A stretch of DNA of 64,000 nucleotides, from positions 88,666-152,665 of IMG/VR virus record IMGVR_UViG_3300028283_000002; one strand, 5' to 3'. Within the stretch, counting starts at the first letter, position 1; each line of letters opens with the position of its first letter. The stretch is from a virus. The translations under genes were made by a program, and so were the position numbers. The notes beneath the pieces are model-generated. The model saw nothing but the letters and a program-made list of their open reading frames with translations, searched no databases and was not told the DNA's origin. This document shows, in pieces, positions 33,713 to 42,873 of this stretch.

Positions 33713-34621
33713 ATGAGAAACCAGAAGATAAGGACTTTCTACAAAAAAGAAATGGCTTTAAATGATATAGTCGCAGAAAACTACTCAATGTCCCCCAACA
33801 AACCAAAGTTGTTCATGGATCACGTAGAAAAGAAAGACAAGAAAGACCTCCTTATCGTTGACGAAGACTTTGACCCCTTCAGCCGTGAAGATTTCTATAT
33901 CGCTCATACAAAAGAATACGTTGACGCTTTTTTCGATAATATTCCAAACCTTAACGTTAGTAATAAATTAAAATGGACACCAGAATTTGCTGATACTGTA
34001 AGATACACAAACTCATCACTTTACGCTGCTATTAAACATAGTATTGATTATCCTGATATAGTTAGTTTATCCCCGACTGCTGGATTTCACCACGCTATGC
34101 CACATAGAGGATTTGATTTCTGTACTTTTTCTGGTCAAGTTATAGCTTCTGCTAAAATATACCAACAATACAAATTGGCTGGTGCTTACATAGATTTAGA
34201 TGCCCATTTTGGTAACTCCATTGGAGATAGTATGAACTTTGTTAAAGATTTAGATAAGGCTATTGTGATGAACATTAACCCAGAAGATTACCACGATTGG
34301 TACATTAAAAATCTAAACAGAGATCTTAAAATTCTAGAAAATAAGATATTAAATAAAGAAGTAGATTATTTAGTGTTTGCTCACGGTGCTGATAGCACAG
34401 AAGATGATGATCTTGGCGACGGTCAATTAACTGATAAGGGTTGGGTTAGAGTTAGTGAAATAGTTTATAATTTCATTAACGAAATTGATTTAAAATTAGG
34501 AAGACCTATCCCATTAACTCTATCTTTATTTGGCGGATACAGAAGACATGACTTCGATAGTGTGTTGGACTTGCATTTAACGGATATAGAAAAATGCCAC
34601 AGTATCCTCTGTAAAAATTAA
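33713..34621 (+). CDS. Histone-deacetylase-superfamily protein
   Basis: 302 residues in the arginase-like deacetylase fold of HDACs and acetylpolyamine amidohydrolases. The catalytic signature is complete: HH at residues 126-127 (AGFHHAMPHRGFDFCTF), the zinc ligands D161-L-D163-A-H165 (AYIDLDAHFGNS), the third zinc Asp in HGADSTEDDDLG (about 232-233) and the catalytic Tyr in FGGY (276). It should remove acyl groups from lysine, polyamine or a similar amine; the substrate is unknown. It is followed after 24 nt by a GNAT-like gene under its own promoter box. A purine-rich AAGGAG lies 18 nt before the ATG. Confidence 0.85.
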   Translation: MRNQKIRTFYKKEMALNDIVAENYSMSPNKPKLFMDHVEKKDKKDLLIVDEDFDPFSREDFYIAHTKEYVDAFFDNIPNLNVSNKLKWTPEFADTVRYTNSSLYAAIKHSIDYPDIVSLSPTAGFHHAMPHRGFDFCTFSGQVIASAKIYQQYKLAGAYIDLDAHFGNSIGDSMNFVKDLDKAIVMNINPEDYHDWYIKNLNRDLKILENKILNKEVDYLVFAHGADSTEDDDLGDGQLTDKGWVRVSEIVYNFINEIDLKLGRPIPLTLSLFGGYRRHDFDSVLDLHLTDIEKCHSILCKN

Positions 34622-34629
34622 TTCTAAAA

Positions 34630-34641
34630 TTTAATATATAG
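34630..34641 (+). promoter_or_regulatory. Promoter box immediately before ATG (leaderless candidate)
   Basis: TTTAATATATAG ends 4 nt before the ATG at 34646, so the transcript would start essentially at the start codon. Confidence 0.5.
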
Positions 34642-34645
34642 TGGC

Positions 34646-35923
34646 ATGAAATACCTTGGTACTATATTAGAAGAATTGGGTGTTAAATCATTACCAGTTT
34701 CGTCTTATTTAAATTGGAGTGATTTAGAATTCGATAAGATTAGAAAAACTAGGGGCGATAAATATAAAAAATATGGAGGTAAAGAATTAGCAGATGAAAG
34801 AAGATCTTTAAAGAAGAAAATTAAAGCTGATATAGATGAAATAAAAAAATTAAAAGATACTGGCATTTTCTTTATCGAGAAAGAGTCTTTTCTAATGCAA
34901 TTTTTCACTCTTTACTTCTACAACGTTAGGTACAAAAAACCAATATCTGATATATTTAAAAAATGGGGAATCGATCCACTCGCAGCTAAAACACATTTCA
35001 GTTTAGAAGATAGATTAAACAGAATGCACTTTCTTAAAGGCGTTGATCCTCAGTTGAGGGGGACGGGTCTGGCGGAATTACTTTACAAAGAATTTATACA
35101 TTATATAGGATGGGCTACATCAAATGCTGACGCCAAACCAGGTGTTAAAGTTATATGGTCAAAATTAGCTAAGGACGATGATTTTTATACTGTTGTAACT
35201 TATTTTGATGTATTGGCTATAAGTAAGAAAAAAGGATATACAGAAGAAGAAATAAGACAAATTGTAAATAGATTTTTAGAATCTAAAGTTGAAGACGTTT
35301 ATAAATATAAGGGCAAGACAGTCATAGACGACGAACTTCTTGAAATGTTCCCCGAACTAAAAGATAAATATTACAGAAAAGGTAAAGTAGTTAAAAGATA
35401 TGAGAACATTATAAAGAAAGAATTGAAATATCTTCCTTTTATAAACGATTCATTAATTATAGACGTCAAGGGGAACGAAGAATATTGTTTGATTAGAGAT
35501 GTATATTTCACACACGGTAAAATATATTACTGGGGTGTGGTTAGATCAGGCGATATAATCATCTCACCTTATATCGAAGACGGGGAAATAGGGTTCAGTA
35601 AAGTTCTTTGGAAAGAAGTAGATGGTTACGATAAATATACTATATTACAACAAGACGTTGATGTAGTTGGCATCATACCAAACTCTAATGATATAAGATT
35701 AACTAGGAGAAATGTTAGTGTGCAAGATATGATAGATGGTGTAAGATTATCATACATACCTAGGAGAGTTGTATATAGTGGTGAGGAGTTAGATAGATTA
35801 GTCTTTTCGAGAACAAGAGTTAAAAACGCCATTGAAGTAAGAATATCTTATAAAGACGAAAGAAGAAAATTACAACTCATTAAGAATCACGAGTATTATA
35901 AAAGAATGTTCATCGCTAGATAA
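34646..35923 (+). CDS. GNAT-like N-acetyltransferase-fold protein, 425 aa
   Basis: The N-terminal half contains FLKGVDPQLRGTGLAELLYK at about residues 129-148, the acetyl-CoA-binding loop of GNAT enzymes (V-D-P-x-x-R-G-x-G-L-x-x-x-L). The rest is alpha/beta with no recognised domain, and the C-terminus is Arg/Lys-rich. It is much longer than a simple GNAT, so it may be a fusion. It lies directly downstream of the deacetylase-like gene, an acyl-transfer/acyl-removal pair. The 3' end overlaps the convergent homing-nuclease gene by 28 nt. Activity is not proven. Confidence 0.6.
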   Translation: MKYLGTILEELGVKSLPVSSYLNWSDLEFDKIRKTRGDKYKKYGGKELADERRSLKKKIKADIDEIKKLKDTGIFFIEKESFLMQFFTLYFYNVRYKKPISDIFKKWGIDPLAAKTHFSLEDRLNRMHFLKGVDPQLRGTGLAELLYKEFIHYIGWATSNADAKPGVKVIWSKLAKDDDFYTVVTYFDVLAISKKKGYTEEEIRQIVNRFLESKVEDVYKYKGKTVIDDELLEMFPELKDKYYRKGKVVKRYENIIKKELKYLPFINDSLIIDVKGNEEYCLIRDVYFTHGKIYYWGVVRSGDIIISPYIEDGEIGFSKVLWKEVDGYDKYTILQQDVDVVGIIPNSNDIRLTRRNVSVQDMIDGVRLSYIPRRVVYSGEELDRLVFSRTRVKNAIEVRISYKDERRKLQLIKNHEYYKRMFIAR

Positions 35924-36819
35924 TTGATTAGATTATCGTCGTTCAAATCCTTTATATCATTTTCCCAAATATAAAACACCTTATAACCAAAGGATTCTGC
36001 TAATACCTTTTTATTTAAATCCCTTCTCCATATAGTTTTTACTCTTTCTTTTTTAAATGGGAATTTCAAAACGTCGTTCTCGTTATAAAGAACAGGATTA
36101 GCGTGCCATAGATCGCTATTAACATCTATCAGAGTATTCTTTATCTTTATATCAAAGAACTTCCTTCCAACCATGAATCTCTTAGTGTATGTTATATTCA
36201 ATTTATCAAGACAGTTTGTAACCTTAGACTCTATTGAAGAATATATTTTATCAAGAAGAAAGTCTTTTTGCTCATCTGATAAGTTAATCCAATGATTATA
36301 ACATATTTTATATAAACTCTTTAATTCATTTTGTACTTCTTCGTCTATGGTATCATTTTTCATATCTAACGTTTTAGATATGAATAGATCACGTAGATTT
36401 ATGAAATTCTGTATGTTTTTAGAAGCATTTAGATTTTTTAAACGTTTCTTATTTTTAACAGATTGGAGTTTAGATACGTTATCCACTCCGTATTTGGTCA
36501 TACAAGTTTTTTTGTATTTCTTGGTTGATATTTGTTTGGAACTTACTTTCATAGTTCTTCTTTTGATATTGTAATAATCTAGAAGAAATATTATGTTATT
36601 GTAACTTATGAGATGATCTTTTCTGATCTCAGGAAGACTTTTAAGTTTGACGACGTATTCATCGAAGAGAGTATTTTTAGTACTTATCATGGGGAAGTTA
36701 TAAGATAGAAATTCAATTTTGATTCCTTCTTTTGTCCATACTTTCATGTTCTTGTTACACCTATAAATATGGCGACCGTCGTAGCGATTGATTCTATTTT
36801 TACAAAAAGGACAGTGCAT
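35896..36819 (-). CDS. Homing endonuclease, Vsr-like
   Basis: 307 residues. It starts with a zinc ribbon (MHCPFCKNRINRYDGRHIYR, C-N-K). The middle contains a YGVDN DNA-binding repeat (KKTCMTKYGVDNVSKLQSVK). The C-terminal nuclease domain reads FFDIKIKNTLIDVNSDLWHA, then NPVLYNENDVLKFPF and RRDLNKKVLAESFGYKVFYI, W-E-N-D (D ... D-V-N ... H ... W). This matches the remnant at 32951, so the locus between 32.9 and 36.8 kb holds two copies of one nuclease family flanking the deacetylase/GNAT pair. Confidence 0.75.
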   Translation of the reverse strand: MHCPFCKNRINRYDGRHIYRCNKNMKVWTKEGIKIEFLSYNFPMISTKNTLFDEYVVKLKSLPEIRKDHLISYNNIIFLLDYYNIKRRTMKVSSKQISTKKYKKTCMTKYGVDNVSKLQSVKNKKRLKNLNASKNIQNFINLRDLFISKTLDMKNDTIDEEVQNELKSLYKICYNHWINLSDEQKDFLLDKIYSSIESKVTNCLDKLNITYTKRFMVGRKFFDIKIKNTLIDVNSDLWHANPVLYNENDVLKFPFKKERVKTIWRRDLNKKVLAESFGYKVFYIWENDIKDLNDDNLINYLAMNILL

Positions 36820-36828
36820 CTTCTCACG

Positions 36829-36858
36829 TATATATAAATAGTGAGAAGTTGGATAACT
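36829..36858 (+). promoter_or_regulatory. TATAAATA box inside an inverted repeat upstream of tail sheath
   Basis: CTTCTCAC and GTGAGAAG (8-bp arms) enclose GTATATATAAATA, which contains the exact T4 late promoter core TATAAATA. A further TATAATATATATAG box lies at about 36900-36915. The tail sheath ATG is at 36979. It could be an operator-controlled late promoter. Confidence 0.45.
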
Positions 36859-36978
36859 TCATATTTTTCAGTTGGAAAACTATCGAAAAATGAGAAAAAT
36901 TATAATATATATAGTATTAAACGTATTAAATTGTATGTGAGTCGTGGGACAAACATAGTAAAAAATAATTAAAAAAAT

Positions 36979-39900
36979 ATGCCAATAAGTAACAAAGATT
37001 TAGGAAAGTACAAACGTCCAGGTATTTTCATCGAAGAGATAGATCTATCGATGATTGAACGTCCAATTCAGGAAGTACTAATCAACTTAGTGCCTGGCTT
37101 CTCTAAGAAGGGTCCTTTCAATAAGCCTGTTAGGGTTAATAGCCCACAGGAATTTGAGGACATTTTTGGACCAGTGGACAAAAACCTTGAAAACAAAGGT
37201 TCATACTTCCACAGATTTGTAGAGGATATGTTGACTGTGGGTCCCGTTTGGGCACTCAATTTATTGAAGACTGATCCTACTAGAGATCAATTGGAATGGG
37301 AATCTATCTCAGTTTCAGCTCAGTACGATAACGGTCCTAAGAACTCTTCGCCTTACGAAAGATTTTTCAATAGACAAGATTTCTGGGAAAGAGATGTAGA
37401 ATCCTTTATGGATATCGTTGATCTAGAATTTATTGATCACCCTACAACTCAACCAAATCCAGCACATGATTTGTTCAGTATAACAAACATGGGGGATAAG
37501 AAAATTACATTGTTCACGTTCAAATCTTCAATTACTGGATTTGACGTATCAGCCGAAAGTTGGTACGGTGGAGCTGATAAAGTTCCTTTATTCATGAACG
37601 CAAAAGATTACATCTCAGATTATATGATTAGTGTGTTATCAGTTGTTGGTGATTATACAGATTACGCAACTTTGAGTGTTGACCCATATTGGGGTAAATA
37701 TTTCAACGCTAATGGTTTAATCAAAGGACAAGTTCAAAACTTTGTTAGTGATAGATTAACAACAGTTAACGCTTATTATGATGTGTGTTTAATTCCAAAT
37801 TTTAGAGATACATCTGGAAGAGATATGTATATCAAGAATGTTATTAACGTAGCGACCGAACAAACTGGTTTATTCTGTTATTACAACGAAGAATATCTGT
37901 TAAATTCAGATTTCTACAAAGGTAACATTGATACAATCGGTGCAACTTTAGTTCTCACAGAAGACGTTATTAATAATGTTATTCCAAAGACTTCAATTGA
38001 TTTTATGTCTTATAAAACCAATTTAAGTGAAAGTGTTGGTTACGCTGAAAGAGGATTAGATTACGTTGGAAATCCATTCGGAAACTACAGCGAAGATATG
38101 ATAACATCATGGGTTAGTGGCAGAACAGGTCAATATACAAACTGGTACACTAACATAGCTCCAACAGCAGTAACTAATATGTATTCTACTGTTATAACAG
38201 GCGTTGTTTCATCAGCCATTACTTTAACAAGTATAACTGGTGTTGAAGTTGACGATACTATTTATTTCAGTAAATCATTCGGTATCTTAGAAAAAGATTT
38301 ACCATATTATGTTTTAACAATTGATGGTGCTAATATTACAATATCTAAAACCAAAGGTGGCCCAATTTTAACAGGACTTTCTTCTGGAACAAATGTTTTC
38401 GCTTATAGTTTAAAACAAAAATTCTACGACGCTATTGGAAGTTTATCTTATAATATCAACACTGGATATACATTATCTGATAGTGTATTATTCTTGGAAC
38501 CATTTGTTGTAAACAATAGTGCACAAACATATAGTAGATATGATATTGTATATTTAAGTACAGATTATACAACTATTCATACAGTAAAAGGAAATCAAGT
38601 AACTGGTACATCACCAAGTAAACCAAACTTCCTTTTAAGTAACGCTAATACAATTATCCTAGGATATATGAAAATTCAATATGATTTAGTTTCCAGTGTA
38701 ACACCAACTTTCACAAAAACTTGGTACCCTGTTACAGTAGATGAAACTAAATATTTAGTTTTAGTAGATGGTACAGACGTTTCAGCAGTATCTGGTGTAA
38801 CAGTCGCTGGTATCAAATATTTAGATCTATATTTCTTAGGAACATCTGGATCAACAGACTATACCAATTATCTCAAATTAAGAAAATCAAAAATTTTCAC
38901 TGAGATTTATACCAATTTATTGACTGGTAGATCTGTTATAATTAATAAATTAGATGGAAGTAAATATTCTGTAACAGCTACAGTATTTGAAGCTACAACT
39001 ACATCAGATGCTCACGTCATCATATACTTCGATAGTTTAACAGCTACAAATCCATTTAATTATTACGTAAGTGGTAGTTTCTTAATCTATTACATAGACT
39101 ATGAATTAGATTTCTATTTAAGATCAAATAGTCTTTCGAGTATAATTACAACAACTGGAGTAGTAAATGGATTAGCCGCAGATACAGGTATAGTTGCTAA
39201 ATACTCAACATTATATCAAGATTATTACAATGGTATAATAAATAACGGTGATTACATTTATCAAAACAACGATAGTGGAACAACAGTAAAAATTTATTTG
39301 AAAATGTTCTTAAATTCAGATAAGAACTTAACAATTAAATTTGCTAGTGCACCAGAAGGTGATCCAGATACTACATTAACTAACGTTAGTGTAAATTATC
39401 GAGACGCTGATGGTAACATAGCTTTAATAATTTATTCAAATAAATCAAGTTACAAACAATCACTTGAAATTGAAAACACAAGTTATATCACAGACTTTAA
39501 TAACGTAAACTATGTTTATGTTGATAAGACTAGATATGCAGAAATAACAAAAGGCTGGTACTTAGAAGCATATTACGACACTTCGTATTATGATTCTCCA
39601 GGTGAAGGTTATATCTTAGGAGCAGTTCCAAGAAAACTTGTTCGTATAACAAAGACAGCTATTGATACTGTAGATCCAATGTTAAAAATCTTATACGCTG
39701 ACGGCCCAATTAGAATTTTAAGTAACCCAACAGGTTCTACTTACGATTATTACACCTCAGCCTATATGTCGATTGATAACTATGTTGGTGAATACAATGG
39801 TTTAACATTAAAACCGTTCACAGTACATCCAGATTCAATGCCAAATAACACAGACGCTAGATTAGATAGCATAATGAGTGTGTTAGACAAATCAACAAAC

Positions 39901-40836
39901 TTAGCAAAAGGTTTGGCTAATAAGAACAGAATCACATGGAGATACTTAGTAGACTCCTTCGGATTAGGTCTTACCGCCTTATCAAAACAAGAATTCGTTG
40001 ATCTCTGCGGTATGAAACTCAACTGTCTTGGTTTCATCAATATGCCAAGTGCAAGACAATTTAAAACATCAATCAACCCAAGTTTTATCAATGATGATAG
40101 AACAATAAATACTACATATATCAAAGAAGGTGGAAATCCAGATCTTAATCCAAGCTTCGAATATAGTTTTGGTAACGGTGTTGGTATGAGTTGTGTAGGT
40201 TATTTCTTCCCTTATGTTAAGGACGTAAATGATACTACCAAGTTTATACCACCTGCAGCTAAAATCTGTAAAACCTACATGAAGAAATTCACTGGTGGTT
40301 TAGGAAACGCTTATCCATGGCAAATCATAGCAGGTCCACAGTTCTCATTAATAACAGACATTTCAACAACTGAAATGAGATTTACTAATGAAGATCTTGA
40401 AAACTTCTACGCAATGGGAGCCAATCCAATTGTTTACTCACTCAACAGAGGGTACAATATCAACTCAGAAAGCTCAGCACAGGTTTATCCACTTAGCTCA
40501 CTAAGTTATATTCACTCAAGAGAAGTTCTCATAGAACTTGAAAATAGACTCTACGATATGTTACTTAACTATCATTGGAGATTTAACACTCCTGAAATTA
40601 GAGCTGAAATCAAGTTCAGAGCAGACCAAATCTGTAAAGAACTTCTAGACTCAAATGCACTCTATGACTTCAAGAACGTTTGTGATAAAACAAACAATAC
40701 TGACTATATCATAGACCTACAAATGGGTGTGTTAGATACCTACATAGAAATTATCAAAGGAATGGGTATCATTGTGAATAACATTACAATTCTCAAAAAG
40801 GGAACCATCGAATCTGGTGGTTTCTTACCTCAATAA
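36979..40836 (+). CDS. Tail sheath protein, gp18-like
   Basis: 1285 residues, about twice T4 gp18. The N-terminus KYKRPGIFIEEIDLSMIERP is the classic sheath start, followed by INLVPGFSKKGPFNKPVRVN, the sheath core. The C-terminus has the conserved helical ending (IRAEIKFRADQICKELLDSN ... LDTYIEIIKGMGIIVNNITI). The middle (about residues 380-960) is a long Ser/Thr/Tyr-rich beta region with repeats of Thr-Val-Thr-rich strands, probably surface-exposed insertions. The sheath contracts to drive the tube through the host envelope. A strong terminator follows, and a homing nuclease separates it from the tail tube gene. Confidence 0.9.
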   Translation: MPISNKDLGKYKRPGIFIEEIDLSMIERPIQEVLINLVPGFSKKGPFNKPVRVNSPQEFEDIFGPVDKNLENKGSYFHRFVEDMLTVGPVWALNLLKTDPTRDQLEWESISVSAQYDNGPKNSSPYERFFNRQDFWERDVESFMDIVDLEFIDHPTTQPNPAHDLFSITNMGDKKITLFTFKSSITGFDVSAESWYGGADKVPLFMNAKDYISDYMISVLSVVGDYTDYATLSVDPYWGKYFNANGLIKGQVQNFVSDRLTTVNAYYDVCLIPNFRDTSGRDMYIKNVINVATEQTGLFCYYNEEYLLNSDFYKGNIDTIGATLVLTEDVINNVIPKTSIDFMSYKTNLSESVGYAERGLDYVGNPFGNYSEDMITSWVSGRTGQYTNWYTNIAPTAVTNMYSTVITGVVSSAITLTSITGVEVDDTIYFSKSFGILEKDLPYYVLTIDGANITISKTKGGPILTGLSSGTNVFAYSLKQKFYDAIGSLSYNINTGYTLSDSVLFLEPFVVNNSAQTYSRYDIVYLSTDYTTIHTVKGNQVTGTSPSKPNFLLSNANTIILGYMKIQYDLVSSVTPTFTKTWYPVTVDETKYLVLVDGTDVSAVSGVTVAGIKYLDLYFLGTSGSTDYTNYLKLRKSKIFTEIYTNLLTGRSVIINKLDGSKYSVTATVFEATTTSDAHVIIYFDSLTATNPFNYYVSGSFLIYYIDYELDFYLRSNSLSSIITTTGVVNGLAADTGIVAKYSTLYQDYYNGIINNGDYIYQNNDSGTTVKIYLKMFLNSDKNLTIKFASAPEGDPDTTLTNVSVNYRDADGNIALIIYSNKSSYKQSLEIENTSYITDFNNVNYVYVDKTRYAEITKGWYLEAYYDTSYYDSPGEGYILGAVPRKLVRITKTAIDTVDPMLKILYADGPIRILSNPTGSTYDYYTSAYMSIDNYVGEYNGLTLKPFTVHPDSMPNNTDARLDSIMSVLDKSTNLAKGLANKNRITWRYLVDSFGLGLTALSKQEFVDLCGMKLNCLGFINMPSARQFKTSINPSFINDDRTINTTYIKEGGNPDLNPSFEYSFGNGVGMSCVGYFFPYVKDVNDTTKFIPPAAKICKTYMKKFTGGLGNAYPWQIIAGPQFSLITDISTTEMRFTNEDLENFYAMGANPIVYSLNRGYNINSESSAQVYPLSSLSYIHSREVLIELENRLYDMLLNYHWRFNTPEIRAEIKFRADQICKELLDSNALYDFKNVCDKTNNTDYIIDLQMGVLDTYIEIIKGMGIIVNNITILKKGTIESGGFLPQ

Positions 40837-40850
40837 ATTAAATTGGGAAT

Positions 40851-40884
40851 AAAAAAAGGAGGAAATTTATTCCTCCTTTTTTTT
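40851..40884. terminator. Bidirectional intrinsic terminator
   Basis: A7GGAGGAA and TTCCTCCT7 pair over 14 bp with an ATTTA loop, between the sheath gene and the convergent homing endonuclease. One of the strongest terminators in the window. Confidence 0.9.
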
Positions 40885-42396
40885 ATAAATATATTTCAGA
40901 TGTCCTGAATCATATATTCTATATATTTTACGTTCTAACATTATTTCGTGTTCGGTTTTATTTGGATCTGCTCCATTTTTAATCAGAACATCTTTTCTAA
41001 ATCCGAATCTATGTTTTCTGAATCCGTCGAATACATAATAATAATTAGGCTTAGTTTTATGAACCAGTTTAAATCCTAATTTCTCATATAAATCACCAGA
41101 TGACCAACTTCTATCGGCATAACTTATAACTTCGTTCGGACTATAATGATCAATAAAATATTTAAATAATCTACTAGCTCCTCCTATAACATTAGTGTTC
41201 AATTTATTACAAAATCTAATCATTTCATATGACCCCTCTATTGATTTAGTTCCCATAGATTTTCTTTGGAAACCGAATGTCATCAGAGAAACTAGTTCTT
41301 CTTGATAAAATAGTCCAATTTTAAATTGTGAACCAATAAATCCTTGTAGATGATTTTGATTTAGAAAATCTCTAATGATTTTATTATCTGTTATTTCTCT
41401 GATTTCACATTTTCTAGCGTATATTTTTTTAGATTTTCCAAGTAAATTTAATATTCTGGATTTAATAATATCTTGTTTAAACATCCAATCATCTTGATAC
41501 ACATGAATTAATTTAATATCATTTTTTTCTGATAGTTCGGTTTTTTCTAAGTGATAATTAGGAGATTTATATAGTTCATTATGCCAATATACACCATTGA
41601 ATTCAAATGATATTTTCAATTCTGGTATATAAATATCTAATTCGGAACCTATAATATTTCTATTATTTAATAATATTTCACCATTATAATTATTTTTAAT
41701 AAAGTTTTGAAGTTGAATTTCTTGACCACTATTACTAAAAGAATTTATAGGATTACATATCGTACATATTTCAGTGTTAATTTTTTTTCTATTTCTAAAA
41801 GAATACATATCTATTTCAAAATCATGACCTTTATTACAATGAAATCTAAAAGATTTTTTATTATAATCCACTTCAAATAAATTCAAATGTTTATATTTTT
41901 CTAAATTTTTTTTTATTTTTGTTTTAATGAAAGATGATGTGGATTTTTTTATAATTTCAAAATTATTTTTAGGGCTATTCCCGCCATATCTTTCATTGTT
42001 TGTTTTGATCATCTTAGCTTTAATATCGATGTTCATTCCCGGTGTTTTGGTTCCAAACTTTTCATAAGATTTTTTTTCTTTTATATCTTTAATCTTTGGA
42101 TCACTACTTATACATGGTATGGAGCAATAATCATAATATCCTAAAGTTGAATTACGATATTTAGTTTCATTGTTACAATTTGGATTTTTACATGATGTTT
42201 TTTCTTTTATATCATGCACATAATGATACATCTTTTCTTTAAATAGAATATCATTTAATTTTTCACTACAATAATTAATAACATCAACATATATTTCTGG
42301 ATAATTTTTTTTAACATATCTTTCATTATACATTCTTCCGGAATTTCCATTATGATTTTTTATAAAATCCTTGATTTCATTGTCATTCATATTCAT
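40867..42396 (-). CDS. Homing endonuclease, EDxHD/Vsr-like, between sheath and tube genes
   Basis: 509 residues. The N-terminal half has zinc-binding Cys (CKNPNCNN, CSIPC) and YGGNSP-type repeats. The catalytic block is SELDIYIPELKISFEFNGVY, then WHNE, YHLEKTELSEK and LIHVYQDDW. A further domain (GLFYQEELVSLMTFGFQRKS ... NVIGGASRLFKYFIDHYSPN) resembles GNAT-like tails of these nucleases. It ends KPNYYYVFDGFRKHRFGFRK ... IYRIYDSGHLKY, a tail also found fused to the radical SAM protein at 52719. It lies inside the tail sheath-tube pair on the opposite strand. Confidence 0.85.
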   Translation of the reverse strand: MNMNDNEIKDFIKNHNGNSGRMYNERYVKKNYPEIYVDVINYCSEKLNDILFKEKMYHYVHDIKEKTSCKNPNCNNETKYRNSTLGYYDYCSIPCISSDPKIKDIKEKKSYEKFGTKTPGMNIDIKAKMIKTNNERYGGNSPKNNFEIIKKSTSSFIKTKIKKNLEKYKHLNLFEVDYNKKSFRFHCNKGHDFEIDMYSFRNRKKINTEICTICNPINSFSNSGQEIQLQNFIKNNYNGEILLNNRNIIGSELDIYIPELKISFEFNGVYWHNELYKSPNYHLEKTELSEKNDIKLIHVYQDDWMFKQDIIKSRILNLLGKSKKIYARKCEIREITDNKIIRDFLNQNHLQGFIGSQFKIGLFYQEELVSLMTFGFQRKSMGTKSIEGSYEMIRFCNKLNTNVIGGASRLFKYFIDHYSPNEVISYADRSWSSGDLYEKLGFKLVHKTKPNYYYVFDGFRKHRFGFRKDVLIKNGADPNKTEHEIMLERKIYRIYDSGHLKYIYKKKEE

Positions 42397-42445
42397 ATGT
42401 TTCTTTTATCCCTTATATATAAAAGAAAAAATATGAAGTTTTAAT

Positions 42446-42457
42446 ATTAATATATAG
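42446..42457 (+). promoter_or_regulatory. Promoter box immediately before ATG (leaderless candidate)
   Basis: ATTAATATATAG ends 4 nt before the ATG at 42462. Confidence 0.45.
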
Positions 42458-42461
42458 TTAT

Positions 42462-42765
42462 ATGAAACTTTCAATAGAAGAATATGATGTACTTTATAAG
42501 AAACTAGAATATAAATTTAAGGAATCTGGTGATGAACTAGTTGATAAAATTAAAGATCAGAAAGATCTATCACTGGATGATATTATAATATACTTTTAGA
42601 AAAAGCGATAATGATATAATAAAAAAGTTGGCTGATATGGCTGGACTTAAGGATTATGCTCCTGTTAAATATGGTAATATTAAAGCCAAAAAACAAAGAG
42701 ATTTAAGAGAATTAAAAGAAGAATATGTAGTCAAATTTGATAATTTTATGAAAAATTTAATTTAA
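42462..42765 (+). pseudogene. Small helical gene with a +1 frame break
   Basis: The ATG at 42462 opens MKLSIEEYDVLYKKLEYKFK and stops at TAG 42597-42599 after 45 codons. The frame one base later continues RKSDNDIIKKLADMAGLKDY and ends at TAA 42763-42765. Removing one T from TTTT at 42594-42597 gives a continuous protein of about 100 residues with uniform charged-helix character. It is a recently broken gene, a sequence error in a homopolymer, or a frameshift site. It lies between the homing nuclease and the tail tube gene. Family not recognised. Confidence 0.6.
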
Positions 42766-42873
42766 TATATATTGATATATAAAAAAATAACAAAATAATA
42801 TCAATATATATCTGAGGAACAATAGCAATATTAATATATACTAGAAAAGATATAAAAAAATAATAATAAAAAC
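42766..42873 (+). promoter_or_regulatory. Promoter-rich leader of the tail tube gene
   Basis: About 108 nt with three related AT boxes (TTTAATATATATTGATATATA at 42760-42780, AATATCAATATATATC and ATATTAATATATAC). Two of them form an imperfect inverted repeat (TTGATATAT/ATATCAA). Multiple promoters would suit a highly expressed tube gene. Confidence 0.45.
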
